Assembly: GCF_932526225.1 (NCBI RefSeq) | Contig: NC_064043.1 | Coordinates: 12,150,085-12,214,084, forward strand | Reading direction: 5' to 3' | From: Nematostella vectensis | Lineage: Eukaryota > Cnidaria > Anthozoa > Actiniaria > Edwardsiidae | Length of the DNA: 64,000 nucleotides | Shown here: piece after piece, positions 35,499 to 48,700 of the stretch | How the letters are laid out: each line of letters starts with the position of its first letter | How positions within the stretch are numbered: the first letter of the stretch is position 1 | Made by a program: the position numbers and the translations under genes | The notes under the pieces: model-generated | Database searches by the model: none | What the model was told of the DNA's origin: nothing | The model's input: only the letters and a program-made list of their open reading frames with translations

Positions 35499-36712
35499 AG
35501 TGAGGGTTTTTTTAGGCGAGTGGCTCGGTACATATAAATGTGCTGTTCCAAGGTCAGTCCGAGTGAAAACAGAAACAAAGATGGTGATAAAATAGATTGT
35601 CATGGATGGCCCATATGGTTTATGTTACCTGTGCATTGTAAGCGTCTAAAATCGTTTCTTCCATACACAATCGATCTGTAAATAAAAATGAGCCCGCGAT
35701 TTCACCTTCATGATTGGGTGGGATGTGAACAAGTGATTCACCCAATATTCCAACCATATGGTTGGGTTTTCTGTGTAACACTGTGGGCCCTTGATCGGGT
35801 TGCCTGTGCAACAAGTGGTAGGCATGGGACTGAGTGTAAAATGTAAAATAGTATGGTTGTTATTTTATTGGCAGGTAGTATCACGTGGTCTCTTTATGGC
35901 CAGCTACTTTGCTTGGTGCGATATGATAAATATGAGCGCGTTTTCTATGACTGTCGTGCGGTGATAATTTCAACCTAAACTTGACTTATCGAAAAAAAAA
36001 CATTTCACATAAGATTGACTCGAGAATCCATGTCGTAGTAAAACGAGTGAAAAAATGTAAAACTCATAAGAATGTTCAGGTCTAAAAGAAAAAACATTTA
36101 TTATACTTATCAACATTCACATAAGGTCTGAGAATAATGACACTGGATTTTCACAATGCAATCTTGAAACAGATGTATGTGGGAAATGCGCTACTGTACG
36201 CCAAAAAAAATAATAAGTGATGGTCTACAGGGAATTGTAAGCGCGTAAGTGCTGTGTTTGCATCAAGCCTTAGCCTTAACGTTATTTTAAAAAACTCGGT
36301 GCGGGGGGCTTTTGAGCTCAGCATAGCAGAGCGTAATTATAGCAAAGAAAACAAAACAGCATCGAATGAGAACACAATTACGCAGCGACATTTTACGTAT
36401 TTCACTTTAGTTGGGGGCGATAGAAAACACTTGACTACTTTACATGGTAGACACGTTACACCCAACGATTGACACTTCATGTGCTAGAAACTTTACTTCA
36501 CGTGCTAGACACACGTTAGCCACGTGAGCAGACAAGCAAGACCCCTTCACAGCACGTGCTTGACACTTAAATGCAAAGCAAGACACATCACGTGCTAGCC
36601 ACGCGACCTCACATGCAATACACACTTAACATCACGTGCTAGACAAGCAAGACACACTTTGCATCATGTGCTACACACAAAGCCTCACATGCTAGACACT
36701 TTACTTCACGTG
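35499..36712. other. Region downstream of the phosphodiesterase gene
   Basis: No coding exon seen. AT-rich sequence followed from about 36440 by a degenerate CACGTG-containing tandem array that runs into the terminal PDE exon. Confidence 0.5.
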
Positions 36713-36745
36713 CTAGACACGTGTTCGACACGATACCTCACGTGC
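36440..36745 (-). repeat. Degenerate tandem array abutting the last PDE exon
   Basis: Read on the minus strand, units resemble TAGCACGTGAAGTAAAGTGTC with 20-32-base spacing. CACGTG or CATGTG recurs at 36479, 36499, 36521, 36553, 36589 and onward. The first unit coincides with the exon 20 sequence GCACGTGAGGTATCG, which itself looks like a splice donor. Confidence 0.7.
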
Positions 36746-39700
36746 CTTGTGATCCTCGGCTAACTTCTGCCATTGTCGTCTGTTTTCCCTGCATCCATCC
36801 TTCAGGACTTTCAAATTGTCATCAAACTGTGAAAAGGCCTGAAAATCCAGCAATCAGTGTAAGGCAGAATATCTGTTCCCGTGATTTGACGTGACAGTAG
36901 GAAACCTTTCTTCAAGTGGCAGCCGTCTCATGCAAACCATCAATCTAGCCTAGTTTTCACCAGTGACGAAAGCGCAAGTGCGACCACAAGGGTTTGTTTC
37001 TAGCGAAAACGAGTTGTGATTAAGTGAACTACCTCACGATTATTTCTCGTAAAACTCGGTCGTCATCTTGAAAGACGAGAAGGCTTGAGGTCGGAATTTG
37101 GTTGGTCAGTTATTGTCACTTTACGTGAATAAACCAAGCACTGTTGTTTTATCTTCGTTGTGTTTCGCTTTCTTTTCGCACAGCCAAACGCAAGCTCAAG
37201 AAAGGGGGAGAAAAGCAATATCTTGCAGATCTTAAATAACACGCTCGTGCTCGCGTCTGCGCATGCGTCATGAGTGAAAACTAGGCTTTACTGTCGGCTA
37301 GCTTAGCATGCAAATAACTGTCACAGAATTTCAAATGAATGGTTGGCAACTGAAAGTCATTTTTCAGGGGGGGGGACCATACTTTATGTAGAAACCATAC
37401 CCATCCTCGGGGACCCAGGTTGTCGCGGAGATCGGGCACATAGGGAGAGCGCGAGAAAGAAAGAGGAGCGTCTTTTAATCGACTTTCTTTCTCGCGCGCT
37501 CCCTGTGTGCCCGATCTCCGCGACGCCCTGGGTCCCCGAGGATGAACCATACCTTATATAGAAACCATACCTTATATAGAGGCCATACCTTATATAGAAA
37601 CATTACCTTATATAGAGGCAGACAGACGGCATCTATGAATCCAACTTGCATCTGTGGGAGTTCATCTTTTTTGCGCCTGTCCATGGTCGGGAGGGGGGTA
37701 GAATGGAGCTCTTCCTGTTCAAGGTCTCCTTGCTGGAAAAACTCCTCAGCTACCAAATGTGCAGTCTAGTATATGACAAACAATTTTATGCAAGTTACCA
37801 GATCTGATTAATACGTCGCGCTTTCTGCCTTGCAGAATCCAATTGCCTACTTGTGTCGCATTGATGTGGGGTTTTTCTTAGGCAGAACAAAGGCATCGGT
37901 GTCGTGCTTTTGCCAGGCAGCATGACTGGGGCAGCCGCGCTTACCACAGCGTCGACCAACTCTGGTGTGCTGAACTTATGGATTCTAACATCGAACTGTT
38001 TTAAGTGCCTAATCTTGTTCATATTTAGTTCCACCACGAGACGTGAAAGTCGGTCCACTAACTCACTCACCCGCTTTTGGACTAGCCATGGCTTTGTAAT
38101 GGCGGACAGATCACAGGCGGTCATCATCATGGCTCTGTGGATTACAACAACATCCTCAAGCAGGACCTTAGCTAGGGGGGATACCCCATATTTGGAAAAT
38201 TATAAGAAAACGACCAGTAGGGGTGTGACTGTGCCCCCAGCTAGGCTACGAAAATGGCACGAAAAAACACGGAAATATTACGACAATCTACGAAAATGGC
38301 ACGAAAAAGCACGGAAATATTACGACAATCTACGACAATGGCACGTAAAAACACAAAAATATTACCACAATCTACGACAATGGCACGAACGAACACGGAA
38401 ATATTACGACAATCTACGAAAAATGGCACGAAAAAACACTGAAATATTACGACAATCTACGAAAATGGCACGAAAAAACACGGAAATATTGCGACAACAG
38501 TGTTTTAAAGAGAACACAAATATGAGCCATAGAATGTAACATTTAACGAGGCTGTCCAACGCGCAAGGTCTTACCTTAACAAGTCTTTGGAACTGTCGTC
38601 GCTCCAGTCCAATTCGCGATTCTCGACTTTCTTGAAGAAGTCTCCTCTTCTCCTGTTGACAAAACAAATAAATAAGACATTTACCACAACCCAGGCCTAA
38701 AAGTGTGCTCCACCATAAACCTTTTAGCGAGTATGTCATGACTTGGCTTCTAAGTTCCGTCTCCGTGTCTCTCTCTTTGGAAATAACCAGATGATTTGCA
38801 TGTTATGTGCCCTATTGGGATGATACTCGCTAAAAGGTTTATGGTGGAGCACACTTTTAGGTCGATGTCATGTATCTATCTATTACATACTTCTTAATAA
38901 CCCCTGGGTTATGGTAAATAAGCCACGGAAATACCACGAGAATTGGTTTAGATACTAAACGATTGTTTTCAATGCAGAAAACACGGATCAGAGAATTGAA
39001 AATTGACTGATTCTTACTAAAAGCATTTAATCTCTACTTTTATCAAGGGCCTCCTCCCCCAATATCCATAAAGTGCTACGGCAGTGCTTACTGGAAGTAT
39101 AATGCGAGGTCCGTGGCGATAATAGAAGCTTCTAGAAGTTTGATGATCTTGTTGTATTCATCAGCTGACAGTGTGTTGAAGATCTCATTACCCTTAAAGA
39201 CCAATGTGTAAAATATCACACACAAGAGTAAAATTAGAACTAGATTACGTAGCCAAAATTTCTTCAAATCTCCCTTCTGCGGTTCTAAAGAATCTCATGA
39301 TAAGGATGTTCATTGAATAACATGAAAGGGCGCGTTAAGATATTAGCGGGGTGGAGGGGGGGGATTTCAAGGTTTCCCCACCTCCCCCTCCAGAGTATTT
39401 AATGAACACACCTAACAATAACCTTGCGCAAAACAAGACTACAAGGGCGTATCATATCAATCCACACGAGGAACTGTAAAAGGCGGAACTGACCGGTACC
39501 CAGGAACCAGATGCTTGATGGAAGCGACGCCTACAAAGGGACCTCTTGGAACTGATGTGACGTCATGTTAAACTCACCTGACTATTGATAATCATGATAC
39601 ACTGGTCAAAATGATGGTGCTCCATTGTGGACGTCGAATATAGTTGGGCCAGCGGAGTTGCGCTCCTAAAATAAATTAAACGTTGAAACAATTTAAATTA

Positions 39701-42700
39701 ACTAATTGTCACATGCGAATGTCCACTCTGGTAATTTGTCTCGCAACAATTATCAAGCCATACGCTTATGATATTGGTCAAATTTGCTAAAAAAGTCCCA
39801 AAAAAGTATAAGTAGCATATATTTCCTTTTTACAGAAAAAAAACTGACATGTCTAGTGTTGTATTGAACAACAAATCAATAAATACAATAGGATGTGATT
39901 AAAAAAACGTCAATTCGTATTTTCTGCGACGCAAGTTGCGGCCATCGCTACTGCCTTGGCACTTTGGCAAAGCTGCTTACTTGATCTGGAAGGAGTTGTT
40001 GGTCCCCCTGTGGTCGAGGTCGTGACTCAAGCAAGCTACAATAAGCGCGTATTGCTCAATAACCGTGAAGTACTTGCCGATCGATGGTTTCTGTAACAAC
40101 AAGAAAAAAATACTTTCCCTTGGCACTGCGCAAAATACTTGGTGGTTATTGCTACTCATAATCTCCAACTTAAAGGCCATATATTTGGTAGTAATTCACG
40201 CGGATAATATTTTTTATGAATAAGACCAATAATTTTTGGTATGCAAACTTTTTATGCTTTACCTTTGAACAGCAAAATAGTTGTCGTTTAGTTGTCAACT
40301 AAAATTTGCTCGTGTGGATGGGAATTTGCTCGTGTGGATGGGAATTTGCTCGTGTGCATGGGAATTTGCTCGAGTGGATGAGAATTTGCTCGTGTGGATG
40401 GGAATTTGCTCGTGTGGATGGGACTTAAAAAAGCATCATTACCTTGAGCATCGCATACATCGTCTGCGCCACGTTGAACGCGTGTCTCCAATTATGGTAC
40501 ATCACCGGGCGATAGTTCTTCTTGATCGTCAGCACAAATCGACATAGCGTCAGATAGTCGATCTGAAAAGTCTCGACGATCTTGAGATCACACAGCATTG
40601 CGAGGCAACCTTTCAATGTGTCGTCGTCGCTGATGGACATGTCGTCAAAGGCGAAGTCGATCAGTCGTAGGCTGGTGATCGGAGGTAGAGGTTCCTCCTG
40701 GCGAATCAAAAACACAGAATTAAAATGATTATTTATAGTTGTCTCCCCGATAACTCTGACTTCCAAGGAGAACTTGTCGTTTTCTCTAAATACCACCATC
40801 AAAGGGGGTCAATTTACGAGTAATAAAGTAAGTAACACTACAGTATATGCCTTGCAATATAAAAGAAAACACAGAACTACAGGAACCACAACAGTCATTT
40901 CTTGTCAGTTTTTTTTCTAAAAATATTTGGGGTTGAACGGAACGAAAGAAATCCTTTCGAGCAGGCGGCTCGAGTTATAAAAAGGTTGAGTTACTGGGGC
41001 TAGAATACAGTAAAGTGTGAGAGTTTGTTACCTTCAGCTTGATAGCCTCTTCTAATGGCGACACGGCGTGATACGAGAGAACCTGATAACATAAAAAAGA
41101 CAAGATGTAAAAAAAGGTTTAAAGGAACTGAATCATACTTTCAAATGCATTTCTTTGTTGTTTTCATCAGTAAAACTTTTACTGCGACCTTCCAAGACCT
41201 TCTATTATAAGCGTGCACACAACAATACAGTCTCCACCCCCAACCCCCTCCTTTCTTCTTGGAAAATCCAGGATCCACCCCTAAAACATTGCGCGCTTTG
41301 TTATTCCTTGCACAAGTGCAATATGTAATATTAGATAGGTGCAGAAATACCCACCTCTAGGGCGACCTTGCGCTTTGCCATCGCCTTGTTGACGTTTTCA
41401 TACATAACAGTACTGTGAATAGCCATACCGCAGAAGATCGCAAAGGCCTGGGGCGGGCAAAGACTTAGTGAGTACAAAAGTCAGGACCGGAGCCCTGAAA
41501 ATTATTAGGAAATGACCAGTAGGGGCGTGGCTGTGCCCCAATTGTTTTCTTAATGCTTCTGTTACGCCCCCCCCCCTCCCCCCCAATAATTCGAGCCCTG
41601 CTACGGCTATGAAAGTTAAAGATTTAAAGCCCTTCCTTCTCACAATTGCTTGGTGCCGCGTATTTTCGATAAAATCATTAAAACATAAACGTATATATTC
41701 TAGATTGTTTTACATCCCCGACCCTCTAGGCTAGATAAAGACTGTCGAACTTGACATAGGCTTAAATTACTAACCTCAAATAGATTTTCATCGTTCTTGT
41801 TGAATGGAGTACCGTCCACTTTGTTCAGCAGCTGAACAACACCTTAAACACGTGGAAAACACGTGAGCGTCACATGAACCCGTTCCCACAATGCAATGGG
41901 GCAAAAAGCGTCAGTGGCCGTTGACACAGCCTTGCTTGATTTCATTACAAAACAAAGGGAATGTTGGCAAATCACTAAGCAGCGACATGGTGTTCAAACA
42001 GCTAGACACTGCTGGGGCAGGGTTTCCATCCATATGGGCCCCCGAATGGTCTCTGGCGAGCACCCCGTTTTTATTTTATGCGAGACCGAGCATTTTTAGT
42101 TTTTGAATAAATCGAGCAGGGAGCTCAACAAAAAATACAATACGATCAAGGCGAAAACAATTGCGCGGACATGCGAGCATAAGCCGAAAACTGCAAGCCC
42201 TTCCATAGCGTCTCACATCCATGACATCAAATCACGGTAGCGTGACGCGTTTATTTATGTCCGTCACGCTACAAGAAGGGTGTAGACGAATAATGCTCAA
42301 TTTCTCGCTCGTCTTACACATATTCTTTGTGTATGCCCTCTTTTTTTTTTAAAAAGTAGCCACTTCTAGTACGGACCTTGATTCTTTTTTATTTTTAGGG
42401 AAACCCGTATTTTTAGATTTTCCCCGTCAACTCATCAAATCCGAGCCCGTGGAATAAAGGGAAAAAAGGGAGTAAAAAATTCTAGCCCCTGCCGTCTTAC
42501 CGATGATATCACCGGAAGCGTTCTTGATAGGCATGCACAAGATTGTTTTGGTGGTGAACCCGGATACTTGGTCTACCTGTGAATATAAAGCAAGTTGCTG
42601 CCAGCAACAGAACAACAATTTCAACGGCGCCCGAGCCATCACGGACGGGTAACCCAAGCTAATAGGGATCAGGGGATAGAAATACAGTGAACATAAGAAA

Positions 42701-45700
42701 AAAGGACACCTGGAAATTTGTATCAAATTTTGAATAAATGCTATCTTGATTTTATATGCCCTATATACTCGTATTATTTTGCTTGAAAAAAAATTTGGCA
42801 TAATCGAACAACTATATTTTGGGGTGACATTCAAGTTCCTGATTATCCTAAATCTTCGGGACGGCTGTGGTATGGTGGGAGATTTCCCAGAAGACCCCTC
42901 GAACGAAGTAGATACAAAATTCTATGTCGACCTCACACAAGTCGCAATGGGATATAGAAGTAAATTTTACAAATTAAGCAAACACATTCACTTATGAATC
43001 ACTTTACCCGGATAAGCCTAGGGTAAAGCTGATAGGCCTTATCAAGTTTAAGTAGAGATTTCCCTATTCTACTTACAGTGGGGTCAAATCTCTCATCCGC
43101 GTAAGCGTCAGGAATGTTGAGTGTCTACGAAAAGATGAAAAATAAGCTTAGTGGGATTTAAGCGTTATGCTAGACGACATGACATCTCATTTCAAAAAGA
43201 AATGTTTGAAGCGTAATGTAAAAAAGATTTGGTAATAAGTTAGATTAGGAAACTGTTTATTTTACCTCCCCTGTGGTAGCAACATGACCAGTTATACCAA
43301 TGTTGATTGGAAACCGGACCTCCTTGTTATTACTAAAAAAATAAAGAATAAAGCCATATAAAAGCTGGTATGGTCACGGGTGATAGGATAGATTAGCGGC
43401 GATTTCCTTGATATGTTGCATAAACAACTTAAGGTCCTTCTGTCCTTAAGTCTATTGTGCCACCCTTCATCTGTTAGTTGATCTCTCCATTCAAAAATCT
43501 ATCCATCTGTTTTGAAACTTTCCCTCAATTTTCCATCTTCCTACAGAACTATATATCATTTGTCCACTACTTCTTAAACCATTCTCTTCTATAATAGAAA
43601 GAGTCTATTTATCTAAAAACTGGAAATACACAATTGCACTTGCCAGGATCTCTGCTTGACAACTGTCTTGTCATCATCGTCATTCTGAAGATAATCTTTG
43701 GCCTCTAGATCAAATGCTTGGGCAAATAGTGTCTGTTATAGATGGAATGGAGCGATAAGAATTGCATGTTTCATTTATTTTCTCTCATCATTACCCTATG
43801 TAAATGAATGCACTACAGAGAGAATGCATATTAAAAAGACTTATGGAACCAACAGCTACTAAGCTTCTCATATTTTTATCTCATTAGTTGGAACTATGAA
43901 AGTAAAATAAAAAGGTAGAAGGAACATAAATTGGATACAAAATTTCATACCCGTAAAAATTACAAATTTTATTTATTTGTTCATTTGTTTGCTTTCTTAT
44001 TTTTTTTAGAAGAAGGGGTGCTCATATGATTTTAATGTTGTGTTTCTAGTATACAATAGATGTCACTTTTCTTTTATTGTACCTTAGACGTTGGGTCAAC
44101 CAGGAGCACAGAGCACCTTTCGCACTGTAGCAAGGATTGGGTGATCATCATGATTTTATGAACAATGTTGTGTAAGGATGTTTGTTCCTCAAAGATTGTT
44201 CTTGCAAGATCCAGTAGAACCTAGATAAAAAACAAATTGTTTGGTTAATGACACAGCACTGATCTTGTGATGGAAATAACTATGATGACAATGGTGATGA
44301 TTATGGTAATGAGGAGTATGGAGGAGTATATTTTGGTTGAAGATCATGATGATGGCGATGTTTACCTATTGATGGTTTAAGGATGATGATGACAATGACA
44401 AGTTGATGATACTGAATTGATAAAACTGGTTACAATGATTGCAACAATAAAAACAGTGATGGTGAAAGTTGGGCAGTACTGATGGTATAATGATGACAAT
44501 ACCAATAATTCACCAAGTAAGTCCCAGAATACCTGATTTCTTCTAATTTCAAGCTGTGCTCTTTCATATAATTCTGCATTGTTTATCCCAATGCCACAGA
44601 ACACTAAGTATTTCAAAAAGATCTGCAAAAAAGTACAACATAGACAGTTAATGATGTGTTCACACATTTTTACTGTAAGGAATTGGAATTTCTTCGCATC
44701 CAATGTCAATTGTCCTCGAATAAAAGATAACACTTAAAACTTTTAGATTCATCAAATAACAAGGTCAAATGACATTTCCAGCACTGGCTTATGGATATTT
44801 TATCATTTGTAAGAATTAAGGTAATTAGTAACTCCAGCAAATCCAGAAACACACATTGATTAACTTGATAGTGGATAATTATTAGTAATAATTGAAAATT
44901 GTTAATATTCTTCTGCATTTGTTACAATAATGAGATCTATAGTTAGCCTTTTAGTCATGGAACTGTCATTTGCCAATCAGCATTTGCTGCTTATGTCAAT
45001 TTTTCTTTAAATGGGTGTATACCTAGCACTTTTATAACTCAAGGCAAATAAAAATAAAATAACTAACAACAAATTTCAAAATTTTAGTGAGTCCTACTTT
45101 GTGAATCTCTAGGCATGAAAAATAGAGTTTTCTGTTATTTCTATTTTATATCTATAATTAATTGTAAAATCTTATATAGGGTGCTGTCTATATATTAGTT
45201 TCCCACCAACCTGTTCATCGTCTATCGTAAATGCAGAGTCTGTGCTTTTTCCTGTTTTGTTGATAACTTGTGCCACACCTATGACCTGCAATACATGTTC
45301 AATACAGCTTTAAAAACATATGGACTCTCAAGATATAATCTTTATGTTCTCCTTACATCTCAACCATGAACCATAGGTGTATGATAAATTTTTACCACTT
45401 CTTCCCACCACAATCCTTAACTCATTGATAAATATTCACCATGACCCTAAGGCTTTTGGTTCACTACGTTTACCCATGACCCATAGCGTATTGATAAATT
45501 GTCAGATTATTATTATTCCACCACAAAATATTAAGCTCATTGGTTAATCTTCACCATGATCCTTAGGCTCTTGATTAATATTCATATTCTCCTTACCTTT
45601 CTATCTTGACCCTCAGGCTCATTGATAAATCTCCTTATTCTCCTTACCTTTCCACCATGAACCCCAGGCTCATTGATAAATCTCCTTATTCTCCTTACCT

Positions 45701-48700
45701 TTCCATCTTGACCCTGAGGCTCACTGACATATCTCCTTATTTTCCTTACCTTTCCATCTTGACCCTGAGGCTCATTGACATATCTTCTGATTCTCCTCAC
45801 CTCTCCGTCGTGGTCCTTAATAGGCATACACAGTATGCTTCTAGTAGTGTACCCAGTCTTCTTGTCAATTTCCTTGTTAAACCTAGCATCCTAATAATAA
45901 AATAACACACATCAATCATGGCAAATAATCATACAGCTTTAAATTCTAGTCATTTAGGGCGTGTTCATAAATAGTGATCATAAATACACTGAGGGGGGGG
46001 GGGGGGGGGGGAGAAAAGATATTGAGGGAGGGCTCCGAAAATGTTTAACCACCAAGAGGGGGGTTAAAAAAAGGTCCTCTAAAAGGGGATCTGAATTTTT
46101 TATGAGCCGTACTTTTCAGCTTAAATATTTTACTGATATGATCTGGTTTGTAGCACAAATACAGATTGAATATTAAGTTTACAGTACATAACAGTTGGAA
46201 TTATCGACCCAGTTTTCTGTATGTAACAGTTGGATTTTCCGATAATGTTTATTATCAGTTAACAGGAACAAATGGAAATAAACCTCAAATGGAAATAAAC
46301 CTCGTGGAGCCAACAAATCCACAAAATGATATATATACAATGTTTTATACATTGGACATTATATCCCTTTTTATACAGAAAAATATTCTTAACAATAACA
46401 AATATATACAAATGCATACTCCTTCACAGGCGTCCTTAGGGGGGGACCATGTGACTTTTGGGAGGGGGGGGGGGGGGTCATTTGGAAAACAAACAGTTCC
46501 TGCAAGCAATTGATTAAGGAAAAAAATCCCTGCAATCCAACCCTGCATCATTTCACATGAAAATGATGAAATTATAAAGACTTAAACCGAAAGTTGTGAA
46601 GAAGAGATGTCAGATTATAAAATAATAATGAATTGACCAGATCATTAACTCGAAAAAGGAGGGCAACTTGGCCGTATTAATTTTCCAGATTTAAAGACTT
46701 TTTTTGTTTATTGAGGACATAAAAGAGGGTGGGGCACTAAAAAACATTTGGGGTTCTGAAAGGGGGGGGGCCCTGAAAAAAAGTTTACAACGAAAGGGGG
46801 GCTCTGAAATTTTAGGTTGTCTGGAGTAAAAATCTTCCCTTCCCCCCCCCTTTGGTGTATTTAATAAACACTCCCTAACTTGAAGTCACTTTTTTGCCTA
46901 TTCACACACTATATTTTTATGCATAAAGTTTTTTCTAAATTTTATAGTTCAATTTTTTTCTTAACAAATGACCCTGCGTTGCAAATGCAAATAAGCATGG
47001 AAATACGGACACCACAAAAATTTCATATTTACAGCACATTAACTTTGACCATCATTATACAGGCAAATTGGCTAATCTTTACTTCAAAAAACTTAGATAA
47101 AAGTCTCTCAGATGCATCAATCAATCATTAGTTTATTACCGCCACTAGCAGTGAGGCTTAATTACAGGCGGTGCACAGCCATCAGTTGTTGCATTTATGA
47201 CAACTGTTTCGTCCTCATCAAGAAGTCTTGAAATACTATGGAGCTTTAGTTGGGATTAATTGCATATATTTTGATAGGATATTGAGTTCTACTTAGGCAT
47301 ATGAGTGCAAAGACTATTTTAATTAAAAGTTAAATGGCATGATAGGAAATAAAGCTATTGCTTTGTCTTGGAGGTTGTCTAGAATTTCATTTTTTATGTA
47401 TTCAATAAAAAAGACTATTAAAATCTGCCTGTGGTAATAACCAGCGGGGATGCTACAAAATCCAATATCAGTTGTGTATCAGCCAGAATACAGTAGTAAA
47501 AAAAATAGAGTTAAAATAAATAAATAAATAAATAAATAAATAAAGAGCAACAAAGAAAAAATTGAACTGAATTGAAAAAAAAACAACAACAAGACCATTG
47601 CATAACACAAATCTTTAGTGAATAGAGTAAAGAGAAAAAGAATAAATTCAGCTATATGTGCATGTATATATTGTGTCATGGGTAGTGTACACATAAAGAG
47701 CAAACAACATGATTTTAAAAAGTGTGAGGTAGTGGTAATATGAAATTAAGAATGATTATATGTAGAATTAAAGCAGCAGTTTTAAACTGAACTTGACACT
47801 ACAGCAAGGATAGGTACATTAACTCAAGTCAATAGGTGCATTGTTCAAGGCTAATCACTGTCAAAGCAACCTAACTGTCCTCAATAAAACATCCATTACG
47901 TTTTTAAAGCCAACAAGTTGTTATAACAACCGACACATGCTTTGAGTCTGCAGTCTCCATCAGAAATTATCTCTCATGAATGTTGCCTTGTTTTACAATG
48001 CCTCAGGAAAAACACAGCTTGAGGTGAATAATTTGTTGAAGATGAGTGCACAGTTAAAATTATTATTTAAAATGTAAAACAAGTGATAAGCCCATGTGCG
48101 CTAGCTGCATGAGCAGAATTTCATGAAATTTAGTCTATTTTACACTGCTCAAAGAAACATAGACATAACAATATATTCTTTGGGTGAAGGAAAATACTTA
48201 AAATCATGGGGTATTGTTAGATAATCATTTCTTATCCTTTTTAAAATTAATTCTTGACCAGAATACTACATAAAAAGGATAATATGGAGTTTATATAAGA
48301 GTTGTATAGAGTTAAAATTTCTATAAAAAATTCAGGCCCCATGGCCAAGGCAAGACCAATTAAAAAAAGATGATTTTTACTGAGCAAGCAAGGCAAACAA
48401 TGAAAAGCCCTTGATATTTATTATATTATTATAACTTTCTGAATTATGACTAAGGCCTTTACCAATTGTATGCTTCATACTAGCAATGTTCCTTAGCAGT
48501 CAAGAAACACATAACCTTAAGAATGGAGAATGTGTCTCAGGGTTTCATAGTATAATATTGATTCATAAATTTAAAAAAACTTCATTGAATACAATATAAT
48601 TCAGGTATGAAAACATTGTTTTTTTTAAATCTTAATTCATTAATTTTAAAATACTTTACAATTAGATATCTTTTTTTAAAAATCAATTAGAATTTCTTCA

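Noticed and set aside
35118-35603. Minus-strand frames with poly-Asn and poly-Ile
   Set aside because: Produced by the (ATT)n tail of the non-LTR element.
38241-38539. Repeat-rich frames on both strands at the 42-bp minisatellite
   Set aside because: Intronic to the PDE gene, with period divisible by three; coding evidence absent.
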